A stretch of 35,405 nt of DNA, taken from assembly GCA_031425325.1 (NCBI GenBank), contig JANPJD010000101.1, positions 1 to 35,405 of the forward strand, in the 5' to 3' direction. This stretch comes from Aliitabrizicola sp031425325 (GTDB lineage Bacteria > Pseudomonadota > Alphaproteobacteria > Rhodobacterales > Rhodobacteraceae). The notes under the pieces were generated by a model. It saw only the letters and a program-made list of their open reading frames with translations, was not told the origin of the DNA and did not search any database. The translations under genes were made by a program, and so were the position numbers. This document shows, one piece after another, positions 1 through 8,404 of the stretch; positions within the stretch are counted from its first letter, which is position 1; each line of letters starts with the position of its first letter.

Positions 1-65
1 CCAAGTTCCAGAAACTTGCGACGACTTATGCGTGAATGTATCGCCTTCTTCGGTGTGTAGAACAT
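1..65 (-). CDS. Tat-exported protein, N-terminus only (partial)
   Basis: An ATG at 65 on the minus strand opens a frame that stays open to the window edge. A strong ribosome-binding site, GGGAGG, lies 6 bases upstream (72-77). The 21 complete residues read MFYTPKKAIHSR, then ISRRKFLEL, and contain a twin-arginine motif (S-R-R-K-F-L) at residues 14-19. This is the usual start of a Tat signal peptide, so the mature protein is probably folded in the cytoplasm and exported to the periplasm. Beside a sugar-uptake island it might be a Tat-dependent solute-binding protein or a cofactor-containing oxidoreductase, but nothing in the visible part decides this. It is transcribed in the same direction as the dehydrogenase at 502-2160 but 436 bases away, so it probably has its own promoter. 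Confidence 0.6.
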   Translation of the reverse strand, partial: MFYTPKKAIHSRISRRKFLEL

Positions 66-501
66 TGCGATCCTCCCTTTCCCGGCGGCGGATTATCCCG
101 CCCCCTTACGCCTTTCTCACGCATTGGGCGGTGCCAGCCCCTCCTCAGGCGACGGCACTGATTCTTGCGTATGGATTCGACGCTAACCTAAGGTCATGCT
201 TTGCTGCAAATTATTTTCTTACAGCAATGGGGCTCGCGCAACCTAGCAACGATCAGCATAGGGATATCAAGACAGGGTTTCCGTCAAGATTTTGATAAAC
301 ATTGATAATTTGGATCTAATACGTTCGGAAGAAATTTCCGCGCTTGACGAGGATGCCGAGCTTCGTCTGGTACTGAGTGCTGGCATCCCAGGGCGGGCAA
401 GATCGCTGCCAAGGCCGTGCCGCTGGGTCCGCCAGGCTGCACTCCCAGCGGATCGGTTTCGCTCGATTGGCGGCCATTTGTGGAACGGCCTACCGGTCGA
501 C
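66..501. other. AT-richer intergenic spacer between the polyol operon and the Tat gene
   Basis: No convincing gene lies in these 436 bases. The stretch from about 170 to 350 is visibly AT-richer than the rest of the window, as expected of a promoter region or foreign remnant. It contains an imperfectly characterised inverted repeat, TTGCTG (201-206) and CAGCAA (222-227), around an A/T-rich 15-base centre, which could be an operator for the leftmost gene. A second inverted repeat, CCGCTGGG (420-427) and CCCAGCGG (444-451), lies just beyond the stop codon of the dehydrogenase gene. It may end that transcript, although no T-run follows it. Short frames here resemble nothing I recognise. Confidence 0.5.
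420..451 (-). terminator. possible terminator hairpin after the GlpD-like gene
   Basis: Perfect 8-base arms CCGCTGGG and CCCAGCGG with a 16-base loop start 51 bases past the stop codon at 502. There is no T-tract on either strand, so it could be a Rho-dependent 3' end or mRNA-protecting stem rather than an intrinsic terminator. Confidence 0.3.
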
Positions 502-2160
502 CTAGTCAAGCCGTGAACGGTGAACCTGTTCGAGTCGCTCACAGGTCGCGCTCAGTTCCGCCGTCTTGCGGACTTCGTCCCAACCCAGGGCGGCAGCGGC
601 AACGCCGCGAACCGTGGACAGGTCCCGCAAGGTCAACCGACCGGTGATCGCAAGCGCCGTGCGCCGCATCACGAGATCGTCGAGGTGGACGACTCTTTCG
701 TTCCGCACGATCCAATCCAGTTCCTGCACCGAGACCTCGGGCGCATCGATAAGCCTTGCAGGTGAAGCCCCCTCGGCCCCAAGGATCGCCCGCGCCGTCG
801 TGCCGTATCGGTCCAGGAGTTGTGACGCTCTTTCGGCCTCGCAGCCGGTATCGCGCCGTACCGAGGCGATCCAACCCCTTCGCGCCGTTTCGTCGGTCGG
901 GAAATGTCGCCCTCCCCCAATGGGCAGCGCTTTCGTGCTGACGCGCCGTTGCGCCCCGAGGCGCGCAAGCACTGTATCGGACACTTCCTCGGCAAACCCC
1001 CGGAAGGTCGTCCACTTGCCCCCGACGAGCGAGATGATGGCGAAACGTCGGTCCTCGGTCGCCTCGAGCACGGGGGCGGAGTGGTCACGACTGATCAGGC
1101 CGACAGCCGTGCCGTCCGAAGCGGGCAAGGGCCGAATGCCCGAATAGGCATAGACGACCTGCGAGCGGTCAAAGGAGAGGCCAGGCAGCAGGCTGCGGAG
1201 GCTTTCCAGGAAATAGTCAATCTCGTCGTCCTCGCAGCGGACGGTGTCGGGGTCGGCAGCACGGATGTCGGTCGATCCGACGAGCGCGCGACCAAGGTGG
1301 TCGAACACAAGGCAGATGCGCCCGTCATCAGCCTCGAAGTAGATCATCCGTCCCCGGAGCGCCGAAATCAGGTCGGGGTGGTCCAGAAGGATGTGCGAGC
1401 CTTTCGTGCCTCCGATCAGCTTCGTCTGCACGCCCAGCGACGCGTTCACCCTGTCGATCCACGGCCCCGCCGCGTTGACGACAAGGCGGGGGCGGAAGGC
1501 ATGGTCCCCGCCCCCCGAGTCGGTGACCGTCACAACTGCCCCATCCGTACCCCGCAGCGCGGCGTGGTTCAGCGCGATCGAGACCGGGCTCGCGGCAAGA
1601 CCGTCCTGCACCAGTTCCAGCACAAGCCGCTCGGGATAGCCGACCTTGGCGTCGTAATAGGTGCCCGCCGCCACGATGCGGGGCGTCAAGGGGGGGATTT
1701 CGGATAGGGCCCGCTTGCGCGACCATAGCACGTGGCGCGGCATGACGCGGCTGCGCGCGCCGTAGAAGTCGTAAAGCGCAAGGCCCGTCTTCATAAGCAG
1801 TACGCCCCGACTTCGCGGTGCCGTGGTCGAGCCGACCAGGGTTCGCAGCGCAGCGGGGATGCCCCTTAGCCACGAGAAGATCGGGATGACCGTCTGCAGG
1901 GGCGTGACGCTGTGCGGCGCGTTCCGCAGCAGCAGGTTCCGCTCGAGCGTCGATTGCGCGACCAGGCCGAATTCGCCAGTCTCGAGATACTTGATCCCGC
2001 CATGGATCAGCCGCGACGGCGCGGCCGATGTGCCCGAACCGAAGTCTCCCTTGTCCACAATGGCGCAGGTCAACCCCTGCTCGCAAAGGTCACGGAACAG
2101 CCCCGCCCCATTGATGCCTGCACCGAGGATCAGAACGTCGACGTCCTTGATGTCGGTCAT
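502..2160 (-). CDS. FAD-dependent glycerol-3-phosphate dehydrogenase-like (polyol-phosphate dehydrogenase)
   Basis: The 552-residue protein belongs to the GlpD/EryB family of FAD dehydrogenases, which oxidise a polyol phosphate to a ketose phosphate and pass electrons to membrane quinone. The dinucleotide fold is at residues 8-25 (LILGAGINGAG), followed by the family segment SRLIHGGIKYLE near residue 55. A DAO domain runs to about residue 380 and the GlpD-type C-terminal domain follows. I start it at ATG 2160: the frame is open further upstream but only inside the kinase gene, and the ATGA overlap (2157-2160) with the kinase stop is typical translational coupling. It is longer than the second paralogue at 11148-12665 and has an extra segment around residues 90-150. 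The kinase partner suggests the substrate is the kinase's product. Glycerol 3-phosphate itself cannot be excluded, but the transporter and regulator context favours a larger polyol. Confidence 0.85.
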   Translation of the reverse strand: MTDIKDVDVLILGAGINGAGLFRDLCEQGLTCAIVDKGDFGSGTSAAPSRLIHGGIKYLETGEFGLVAQSTLERNLLLRNAPHSVTPLQTVIPIFSWLRGIPAALRTLVGSTTAPRSRGVLLMKTGLALYDFYGARSRVMPRHVLWSRKRALSEIPPLTPRIVAAGTYYDAKVGYPERLVLELVQDGLAASPVSIALNHAALRGTDGAVVTVTDSGGGDHAFRPRLVVNAAGPWIDRVNASLGVQTKLIGGTKGSHILLDHPDLISALRGRMIYFEADDGRICLVFDHLGRALVGSTDIRAADPDTVRCEDDEIDYFLESLRSLLPGLSFDRSQVVYAYSGIRPLPASDGTAVGLISRDHSAPVLEATEDRRFAIISLVGGKWTTFRGFAEEVSDTVLARLGAQRRVSTKALPIGGGRHFPTDETARRGWIASVRRDTGCEAERASQLLDRYGTTARAILGAEGASPARLIDAPEVSVQELDWIVRNERVVHLDDLVMRRTALAITGRLTLRDLSTVRGVAAAALGWDEVRKTAELSATCERLEQVHRSRLD

Positions 2161-3680
2161 GGGGACTCCTCGGCAAGGGCGTCGATGCGCGGCCAGAGCG
2201 GGGCCATCGCACGAGCCAGATCGCAGTGCAGCGCGTATCGCTTTTCCATCGCGGCACTGCGCGCCGGGTCCGGCAGATGGGTCACGCCGTCCGCCGCGGG
2301 ATCGCGCGGATCGTGGCGCGGCGAGGCAAACAGGCCCACACCCGATCCGGCGCAAAGTGCGGCCCCCCAGGCTGCCGCCTCGGGGGTCGCCGGCACCGTC
2401 ACGGGCATCGCCAGCACATCGGCAAAGACCTGCGCGATAACCGGATTGCCCGAGATGCCGCCTGTCAGCCGCGCCTCGCGCAGCACAAAACCGTCGCGCA
2501 GGGCATCGGCATGGACGCGGTGGTTGAAGGCGATCCCCTCGATCACCGCGCGCAGCAGGTCGCCCCGGTCATGCCAACCCCGCAGGCCCGCGAAGCCCGC
2601 GCTGGCCCCCGGCCCGTGCGGCGAGCCGAAGAGGTAGGGGTGGAACAGCACGGTCGACGGGCGAGACAGGGCTGCCGCGATCTCGGGCGTGATACGAGCG
2701 TGGATCGAGGCGCCATCCGCTTCCGCCCCCGCCCGCTCGACACCCATCAGCGTGTCGAGGAACCAGTCGTAATTCGCCGACGAGGCGGGCGAGATCGCCA
2801 TGGCGTTCCACTCTCCCACCCGCAGCCCGTTCCGGCAGAACCAGCGCGGATCGGTCAGGGGCCGGGTTGAGACGGTCTCGTTGATCGAGTAGGTGCCCGC
2901 CACGATGGCGAGGACGCCCTCGCCATAGCCCCCGATCCCAAGCTGCGAAGCCGTCACGTCATGCAGCCCGGCCACAACGGGCGTCCCTGCCACCAAGCCG
3001 GTCAGCGCGGCGGCAGCGGGCGTGACGTGGCCTATGACCTCGTCCGGCAGACCCACTGGCGCCAGCGCGCGGCCCAGAGCGTCCAGGCCGAACAGGGCAA
3101 GGATGTCGTCCGCATAGGCCTGGGTCTGGACATCGGTGAAAGAGGTGCTGGCCTCGGTCAGGTCGGTGCCCAGCGTTCCGGTCAGACAAAAGCGCAGCCA
3201 GTCCTTGCAGGCCAAGACATGCGCGATCCGCGCGAAGCGGTCCGGCTCGTGCGCCCGCACCCATGAAAGCAGGGCCGACGGGGCCGAGGCATGGGGCATC
3301 TGCCCCGTCCGCGTCAGTGCGCTGCCTGCGGTGCCGTCCCGCTCCCATCCGGCAACTACCGCTCCGGCGCGGCTGTCGAGCGAGAGGATTCCGTTACCGA
3401 GCGGGCGGCAATCGGCATCGAGGAGATAGAGCCCGTCCCCATGCGCCGTGGCGGCTACGCCCGCGATCTCGGACGCGGGGCGGCCGCAGGCGGTGACGGC
3501 CTCGGCGATGGCCTCTGCAGTGACTCCCCACAGCCCGGCCATGTCGCGCTCGACGTGGCGCGGGCGCGTCATGATCTGTGGCACGCGTCGCCGCGCGACC
3601 GACAGCGGCCTGCCGCCTTCGTCGAAGACGACCGCCTTGGTCATCGTCAGCCCACTGTCGATCCCCAGAAGGCAAGCCAT
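2157..3680 (-). CDS. FGGY-family carbohydrate kinase, L-xylulokinase (LyxK)-like
   Basis: This 507-residue protein is an FGGY kinase that transfers phosphate from ATP to a sugar or polyol. The N-terminal phosphate loop is at residues 5-13 (GIDSGLTMTK). The N-terminal domain carries ERDMAGLW and PLGNGILSLDSRA, both closely like E. coli L-xylulokinase as I remember it. The ATP domain has GLHDVTASQLGIG, AGTYSINE and the C-terminal LTGGISGNPVIAQ signature. It differs clearly from the EryA-type kinase at 9559. ATG 3680 is chosen because GIDSG should sit near the N-terminus; the 15 codons upstream look non-coding. It follows the DeoR gene by 55 bases and overlaps the dehydrogenase by 4 bases. In E. 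coli LyxK phosphorylates a ketose; here the partner is a polyol-phosphate dehydrogenase, so the substrate may instead be an alditol. Substrate unknown. Confidence 0.85.
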   Translation of the reverse strand: MACLLGIDSGLTMTKAVVFDEGGRPLSVARRRVPQIMTRPRHVERDMAGLWGVTAEAIAEAVTACGRPASEIAGVAATAHGDGLYLLDADCRPLGNGILSLDSRAGAVVAGWERDGTAGSALTRTGQMPHASAPSALLSWVRAHEPDRFARIAHVLACKDWLRFCLTGTLGTDLTEASTSFTDVQTQAYADDILALFGLDALGRALAPVGLPDEVIGHVTPAAAALTGLVAGTPVVAGLHDVTASQLGIGGYGEGVLAIVAGTYSINETVSTRPLTDPRWFCRNGLRVGEWNAMAISPASSANYDWFLDTLMGVERAGAEADGASIHARITPEIAAALSRPSTVLFHPYLFGSPHGPGASAGFAGLRGWHDRGDLLRAVIEGIAFNHRVHADALRDGFVLREARLTGGISGNPVIAQVFADVLAMPVTVPATPEAAAWGAALCAGSGVGLFASPRHDPRDPAADGVTHLPDPARSAAMEKRYALHCDLARAMAPLWPRIDALAEESP

Positions 3681-3735
3681 TGCGGCACGCTCCGATCTGC
3701 GGCCCATGACCGGCCGTGGCTGCAATACCCGTGCG

Positions 3736-4608
3736 TTACGCGCCGGGGGTCGAGGTGACTGCGGTCAGGACCGGTGCGACCACCACCTCGATCCCCCGAG
3801 AGCGCATCCTGTCGACCATGCGCGCAGGCGTCCGGTCGTCCACGATCACCACGTCGAACTCGTCAAGCGACGCCATCGCATGCAGCGCCCGACGCTCGAA
3901 CTTCGTGTGATCGGCGAGAAGGACGCGCATCGCTGCGCTGTCGAACATCGCACGCTTGGCCTCGGCCATCTCGGGCGACTGGTGAAAGACCATGTCGTCG
4001 GTGATCGCCGCCATCGACAGAAAGACCCGGTCCGCCCGTAGCCTGCGGATTTCGGTCGTGGTGACCGGCCCCATGAAGGCGTTGCACCAGTTATAGAACT
4101 GCCCGCCCAGACCCAGCAGCGTCACGTCGGGCATCCCCTTCAGCTCGTTGATGAGAGTGACGGAATTGGTGATCGCGGTCAGCGGCACGCGGGCCGACAG
4201 GTGCGGGACCATCTGAAGCACCGTCGTCGAGTCGTCGAAGAAGATCGCCTGCCCCGGCTCGACATAGGCGGCCGCCGCTTGGGCGATGGCGCGCTTTTCG
4301 GCGCCCTGCCGGGATGCGCGATAGACGTCGCTCGCCTCGGACAGGCTGCTCGGCGAGGCCAGCACAAGGCCGCGCGTCTTACGCATCAGCCCCCGGCTGA
4401 CCAGCTCGTCAAGGTCGCGGTGGGCGGTCATCAGGCTGATGCCGAAGCGCTCGGTCAGATCCTCGATCCGCATCGTGCCTTCGGCCATGACAGCCTCGGC
4501 GATCAACTGACGGCGGGCGATCTGGCGCGCATGTCGGCTGTCGACCGGGACGCGGTCGCCCGAGAGGCGTCCGGGTGCGATGTCGACGACTGCGCGAGGT
4601 TCATTCAT
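3736..4608 (-). CDS. DeoR/GlpR-family transcriptional regulator
   Basis: The 290-residue protein has a DeoR helix-turn-helix at about residues 30-85 (RRQLIAEAV, then FGISLMTAHRDLDELVSRGL). It is followed by the DeoR C-terminal sensor domain, a ribose-5-phosphate-isomerase-like fold that binds a phosphorylated sugar, with FFDDSTTV and AITNSVTLINEL. The first 25 residues are an extension with no recognised motif, and a later start is possible. It heads the set regulator-kinase-dehydrogenase and lies just beyond the terminator of the transporter genes. It is therefore the likely repressor of its own operon, and possibly of the transporter, released by the phosphorylated substrate. It is distinct from the DeoR protein at 19590-20354, so the island has at least two regulators of this family. 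Confidence 0.88.
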   Translation of the reverse strand: MNEPRAVVDIAPGRLSGDRVPVDSRHARQIARRQLIAEAVMAEGTMRIEDLTERFGISLMTAHRDLDELVSRGLMRKTRGLVLASPSSLSEASDVYRASRQGAEKRAIAQAAAAYVEPGQAIFFDDSTTVLQMVPHLSARVPLTAITNSVTLINELKGMPDVTLLGLGGQFYNWCNAFMGPVTTTEIRRLRADRVFLSMAAITDDMVFHQSPEMAEAKRAMFDSAAMRVLLADHTKFERRALHAMASLDEFDVVIVDDRTPARMVDRMRSRGIEVVVAPVLTAVTSTPGA

Positions 4609-4636
4609 ATCCGTCTCTTCCGCCCGGTTCCGCAGA

Positions 4637-4651
4637 GTGCCGATCTGGCAC
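4637..4651. promoter_or_regulatory. palindrome upstream of the DeoR-kinase-dehydrogenase operon
   Basis: GTGCC and GGCAC flank a GATCT centre, 29 bases upstream of the DeoR start at 4608. The position between terminator and start suits an operator or autoregulatory site, but the arms are short and no clear -10/-35 pair is visible. Confidence 0.3.
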
Positions 4652-4723
4652 CGGACCCCCTGTGTCCGGCCTGTCTGCCGGCCTCGGCCCGAGCGGCAAC
4701 CTATTGCGGGTCATGGGGATGAA

Positions 4724-4749
4724 AAGGGGCGTCCGGTCGGACGCCCCTT
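4724..4749 (-). terminator. Rho-independent terminator of the sugar ABC transporter operon
   Basis: Perfect 11-base arms, AAGGGGCGTCC and GGACGCCCCTT, enclose a 4-base loop. Reading on the minus strand the stem ends in TTTTC, and it begins only 8 bases past the binding-protein stop codon (4758). This is the best intrinsic terminator in the window. It separates the transporter transcript from the DeoR-kinase-dehydrogenase genes. Confidence 0.85.
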
Positions 4750-4757
4750 CCGTGGGC

Positions 4758-5705
4758 TTACTGCGACAGCGTGAAGGCCGCGGTATACTCATCGACGTTC
4801 TCGGCGGTGATCAGCAGGCAGTCGAACAGCTGCTTTTCCGTCGCTGCCCCAGTCGAGCCGGTCTTGATGAAGTTGTCCGCCTGGCGCACGGCTTCGGCGG
4901 CAAAGACCGCGACCGGCTGAAGGACGGTATACTGCATCTCGCCGGCCTTGATCGCCGCGACCGCGTCGGGAGAGCCGTCAAAACCGCCGACCTTGACCTG
5001 ATCCAGCTTGTTGGCCTCTTTCAGCGCGGCGATGGCCCCAAGCGCCATCTCGTCATTGCCCGAGATCACGCCGATGATGTCGGGATTGGCCTGCAGCAGC
5101 GACTGCATCTTCTGGTAGCCCTGCGTGCGGTCCCAGTTCGCGACTTCCTGGCCGACCTTCACGAGGTCGGGATACTGGCTGATGACGGTCTCGTAGCCGT
5201 TCGAGCGGGTTGCGGCGTTGTTGTCGGCAGGGTTGCCGAACAGCTCTACGAAGTTGCCCGTCTCGCCCACCATCGACACCCACTGCTCGGCGCCCATTGC
5301 GGCACCCTGGGCGTTGTTCGACACGAGCTGCGCCTTGGCGAGACCTTCCTGGTTGATCTCGGCGTTCACGAGGATGACGGGGATGCCCGCATCGACCGCC
5401 TTCTTCACGGCGCCGATCGAGCCATCCGCGTTCGCGGGGTCGAGGATGATCGCGACCGACTGGTTCGTAATGGCGGTGTCGATCAGCGTCGATTCCGCAT
5501 TGGTGTCGCCCTTGTGCGCGGCGACATTGGCCGTGTAGCCAAGGCTTTCGGCAGTCGCCTTGGCGACCTCGCCCTCGGTGAACCAGTAGGGGTTCGCCGG
5601 GTCGTTGACGATAATCGTGATCAGTCCTTCCGCCGAGGCGGCATAGGACATCAGCGGGGTCATCGCCACGGCGGCCATCAGCATCCGGCGCGTCATCTTC
5701 ATCAT
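4758..5705 (-). CDS. periplasmic sugar/polyol-binding protein of an ABC importer
   Basis: The 315-residue protein is a Peripla_BP_4 (RbsB-like) solute-binding protein that captures a sugar or polyol in the periplasm and delivers it to the permease. It has a signal peptide at residues 1-25 (MTRRMLMAAVAM, ending SYAASA). The mature fold includes the first strand with NDPANPYWF, the central IILDPANADG, and a hinge/binding section with SGNDEMALGAIAAL and VGGFDGSPDAV. I use ATG 5705 because GGGAG lies 8 bases upstream; an in-frame GTG at 5714 would put the binding site too close. It is the last gene of the transporter operon, 95 bases after the permease, with a stem-loop between them and a terminator just after. 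The substrate is inferred to be a tetritol such as erythritol from the neighbouring ery genes. Confidence 0.88.
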   Translation of the reverse strand: MMKMTRRMLMAAVAMTPLMSYAASAEGLITIIVNDPANPYWFTEGEVAKATAESLGYTANVAAHKGDTNAESTLIDTAITNQSVAIILDPANADGSIGAVKKAVDAGIPVILVNAEINQEGLAKAQLVSNNAQGAAMGAEQWVSMVGETGNFVELFGNPADNNAATRSNGYETVISQYPDLVKVGQEVANWDRTQGYQKMQSLLQANPDIIGVISGNDEMALGAIAALKEANKLDQVKVGGFDGSPDAVAAIKAGEMQYTVLQPVAVFAAEAVRQADNFIKTGSTGAATEKQLFDCLLITAENVDEYTAAFTLSQ

Positions 5706-5751
5706 GTTTCTCACTCCCTGAGATTGGTTGTCGCCGTTTCCGGCAGGTCTT

Positions 5752-5785
5752 TCCGCCCGGCCCGATCCATTGCGAAGCGGGCGGA
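5752..5785 (-). promoter_or_regulatory. stem-loop between permease and binding-protein genes
   Basis: The arms TCCGCCCG (5752-5759) and CGGGCGGA (5778-5785) form a perfect 8-base stem between the permease stop and the binding-protein start. Such stems often protect or partly terminate mRNA so that binding protein is made in excess over membrane components. That role is inferred from position only. Confidence 0.4.
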
Positions 5786-5800
5786 GAAGGTCGGCTGCGG

Positions 5801-6850
5801 TCAGCGTTTTCGGATGCTGCCGCCGTATCGGATGGAGTTCATCAGCACCGCGAGCACGATCACCGCGCCGGTGAAGACGGTCTGCCAGTAGGCCGAGACC
5901 CCGATGATGACGAGGCCGTTGGCAAGAAAGACGATCACGAAGGCCCCAAGCATGGTGCCGCGCACCGTGCCGCGCCCGCCGGTCAGCGCGGCCCCCCCGA
6001 TCACGACGGCGGCGATGGCCGTCAACTCGTAGGTCATCCCCGCCGTCGGACCCGCCGAGGTCAGCTGCGAGGCAAGGACCAGTCCCGCGATCGCCGACAG
6101 GATGCCGGACAGCGTATAGACGGTGATCTGCACACGCTTGACCGGAACGCCCGACAGGTCCGCCGCACGCTCGTTCCCGCCCGAAGCGTAAAGCCAGCGC
6201 CCGAAGGAGGATCGCGACAACATGAGCCCGGTAAGGACCGCCAGCGTCGCCAACACCAGAACCGAGATTGGAATGCCTCCCAGCCGGTTGAAGCCCAGCC
6301 AGTCGAAGCCGGTGTTCCCAAGCTCGGGTCGACCCGAAAGGTTATTGTAAGTCAGCCCGTTGGTCAGCAGAAGCGCGATGCCCCGGGCCACATACATGAC
6401 CCCCAGCGTGGCGACGAAGGCGGGCACCCGGAAGATCGCGACCAGCACGCCGTTGACCGAGCCCACGAGCGCACCGAGCGCACAGGTCAGCACCACCACG
6501 GCCCAGACCGGCGGGTAAAGGATGACGCCGAGTGGCGCAATCTCGACCCCCTGCATCAGCGCGCCCGCAATGACGCCCGACAGAGCGAGGATCGAGCCAA
6601 CGGACAGGTCGATGCCGCCGTTCAGGATCACGAGCAGCATGCCGATGGCAAGGATGCCGTAAACCGCCACCTGCGACGACATGATGAGAAAGTTCGCCAG
6701 CGTGAAGTAGTTCGGCGACAACACCGAGAAGACGGCGATGATTGCGATCAGGGCGAAGAAGGCGCGCCCTTCCAGCAGCAACCGTCCGATGCCAAGGCCG
6801 CCTGCGGCCTCTGCCTTGGCTGTAGTCCGGGGTGCGGTTGTCTCGGACAT
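5801..6850 (-). CDS. sugar ABC transporter permease (RbsC/BPD_transp_2 family)
   Basis: The 349-residue membrane protein has roughly nine or ten hydrophobic segments and belongs to the RbsC-like permease family. The family signature is visible as NGGIDLSVGSILALSG near residue 80, together with GVMYVARGIALLLTNG and VIGGAALTGGRGTVRGT toward the C-terminus. It would form a homodimeric channel in the inner membrane driven by the ATPase encoded just upstream, whose stop codon is 15 bases away. ATG 6850 has GGAG 8 bases upstream, while an ATG at 6856 is too close to that site; the two differ by two residues. Together with the binding protein and ATPase it makes a complete carbohydrate uptake type 2 importer. 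Confidence 0.9.
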   Translation of the reverse strand: MSETTAPRTTAKAEAAGGLGIGRLLLEGRAFFALIAIIAVFSVLSPNYFTLANFLIMSSQVAVYGILAIGMLLVILNGGIDLSVGSILALSGVIAGALMQGVEIAPLGVILYPPVWAVVVLTCALGALVGSVNGVLVAIFRVPAFVATLGVMYVARGIALLLTNGLTYNNLSGRPELGNTGFDWLGFNRLGGIPISVLVLATLAVLTGLMLSRSSFGRWLYASGGNERAADLSGVPVKRVQITVYTLSGILSAIAGLVLASQLTSAGPTAGMTYELTAIAAVVIGGAALTGGRGTVRGTMLGAFVIVFLANGLVIIGVSAYWQTVFTGAVIVLAVLMNSIRYGGSIRKR

Positions 6851-6865
6851 GGTCATCGCTCCGTA

Positions 6866-8404
6866 TCAGGCAACCATGGCTTCGCCGGAGGCGGCCATGA
6901 TCTGTTCCTTCGTGACGCTCGAGTCGAACTCCGCGGAGATGCGTCCGCGATGCATGACGATGATGCGGTGGGCGATGGACAGGCACTCGCCCACTTCCGA
7001 GGTCGAGTAGACCACCGCGAGGCCCTCGCGCGCGCGGTCGGCCAGAAGGCGGAAGACCTCGCCCTTGGCGCCGATGTCGATGCCGCGCGACGGCTCGTCC
7101 AGCAGGATGACCCGCGGGTTGGTGGCCAGCATCTTGCCGATCACCACCTTCTGCTGGTTGCCGCCCGACAGCGATCCGATGGTGGCATCGCCGCCCGAGG
7201 TCTTGACCGTCACCTTGCGGATCGTGCTGTCGACGATCTGCCGCTCCAGCCGCGTCGATGTGAAGAGCCCCCTCGTGAAGCTTCGGATCGAGGCGAGCGA
7301 CAGGTTCTCGCCCACGCTCATCGTCTGCACGAGCCCGTCCCGCTGCCGGTCCTCCGGCACGAGGGCTAGGCCCCGTGCAATGCGCTCGGCGATCGTCAGG
7401 TGCGAAACCTCGTGCCCCTCGAGTACGATCTGGCCCGATGCCGCGCGCATCCGCCCGGCAACCGTCTCGAGCAACTCCGTGCGCCCCGCACCCATCAGGC
7501 CGTAGATGCAGACAACTTCACCCGCGCGCACATCCAGCGACAGGCGGTCCACAAGATTGAAGCCGCCCGCAGGGTCGCGCACCGTCAGGTCGCGCACCGA
7601 AAGCGCCACGTCGCCGAACCCATAACCAAGGGGCGGCGTCCCGAGGTCGTAGTTGTCGCCGACCATGTTGCGGACGATCCAGTTGAGGTCAATGCGGTCG
7701 CGCGGCGCCGATGCAGTCATTGCGCCGTCCCGCAGCACCACCGCGTGATCGGTGATCTGCAGCGCTTCTTCCAGGTGATGCGAGATGTAGACGATCGACA
7801 CGCCTTTGGCCGTCAGGTCCCGGATCACGCGGAACAGCACCTCGACCTCGGTCGCCGAAAGCGCACTCGTCGGCTCGTCCATGATAAGAATGCGGCTGTC
7901 GACCGACAGCGCGCGGGCGATCTCGACGATCTGCTGCTGGCCGAGCCGCAACTCGTCGACCGGGGTCTGGGGGCTGATGTCCTCTTCGAGGTCGGCCATC
8001 AGCTTGCGGACCTGGCGTTCTTCTTCGGCAAAGTCGACGCCGGTCGGGCCACTGATCTCGCGCCCCATGAAGATGTTGTCGCGCACCGACAGGTTCGGGG
8101 CGAGGCTGAGTTCCTGGTGGATGATGGAAATGCCCCGGTCGCGCGCGTCGGTGGCCGAAGCGAAGGTAACGGGCTGACCGTCGAGGATGATCTCGCCCGA
8201 GGTCGGTTGGACCACGCCCGAGAGGATCTTCATCAGGGTGGACTTACCCGCGCCATTCTCGCCGAAAAGCGTGGTCACCTGGCCGCGATGGATGTCAAAG
8301 TTGACGCCCCTCAGCGCGTGCACGTTGCCGTAGGATTTCGAGACGTTACGCGCAGCCAAGAGCACCCCGCGCGGGTCGGAACCGGGCTGCGTCACATCGT
8401 TCAT
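6866..8404 (-). CDS. sugar ABC transporter ATP-binding protein (RbsA-like, two ATPase domains)
   Basis: The 512-residue protein carries two fused nucleotide-binding domains, as in RbsA/MglA/XylG. Domain 1 has Walker A GENGAGKST near residue 50, signature LRLGQQQIVEIARAL near 158 and Walker B ILIMDEPTSAL near 177. Domain 2 has a degenerate Walker A, GLMGAGRTE, near residue 300, the signature LSGGNQQKVVIGKML and Walker B VILLDEPSRGID. A degenerate second Walker A is normal for this family. Its ATG overlaps the stop codon of the upstream DUF2291 gene by 4 bases (ATGA, 8401-8404), implying translational coupling. It energises uptake of the sugar or polyol on the cytoplasmic face of the inner membrane. 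Confidence 0.93.
   Translation of the reverse strand: MNDVTQPGSDPRGVLLAARNVSKSYGNVHALRGVNFDIHRGQVTTLFGENGAGKSTLMKILSGVVQPTSGEIILDGQPVTFASATDARDRGISIIHQELSLAPNLSVRDNIFMGREISGPTGVDFAEEERQVRKLMADLEEDISPQTPVDELRLGQQQIVEIARALSVDSRILIMDEPTSALSATEVEVLFRVIRDLTAKGVSIVYISHHLEEALQITDHAVVLRDGAMTASAPRDRIDLNWIVRNMVGDNYDLGTPPLGYGFGDVALSVRDLTVRDPAGGFNLVDRLSLDVRAGEVVCIYGLMGAGRTELLETVAGRMRAASGQIVLEGHEVSHLTIAERIARGLALVPEDRQRDGLVQTMSVGENLSLASIRSFTRGLFTSTRLERQIVDSTIRKVTVKTSGGDATIGSLSGGNQQKVVIGKMLATNPRVILLDEPSRGIDIGAKGEVFRLLADRAREGLAVVYSTSEVGECLSIAHRIIVMHRGRISAEFDSSVTKEQIMAASGEAMVA

Noticed and set aside
292..516. Short frame in the left spacer resembling a gene remnant
   Set aside because: Composition is unlike a mobile element protein that I can identify, and it overlaps the end of the dehydrogenase gene.
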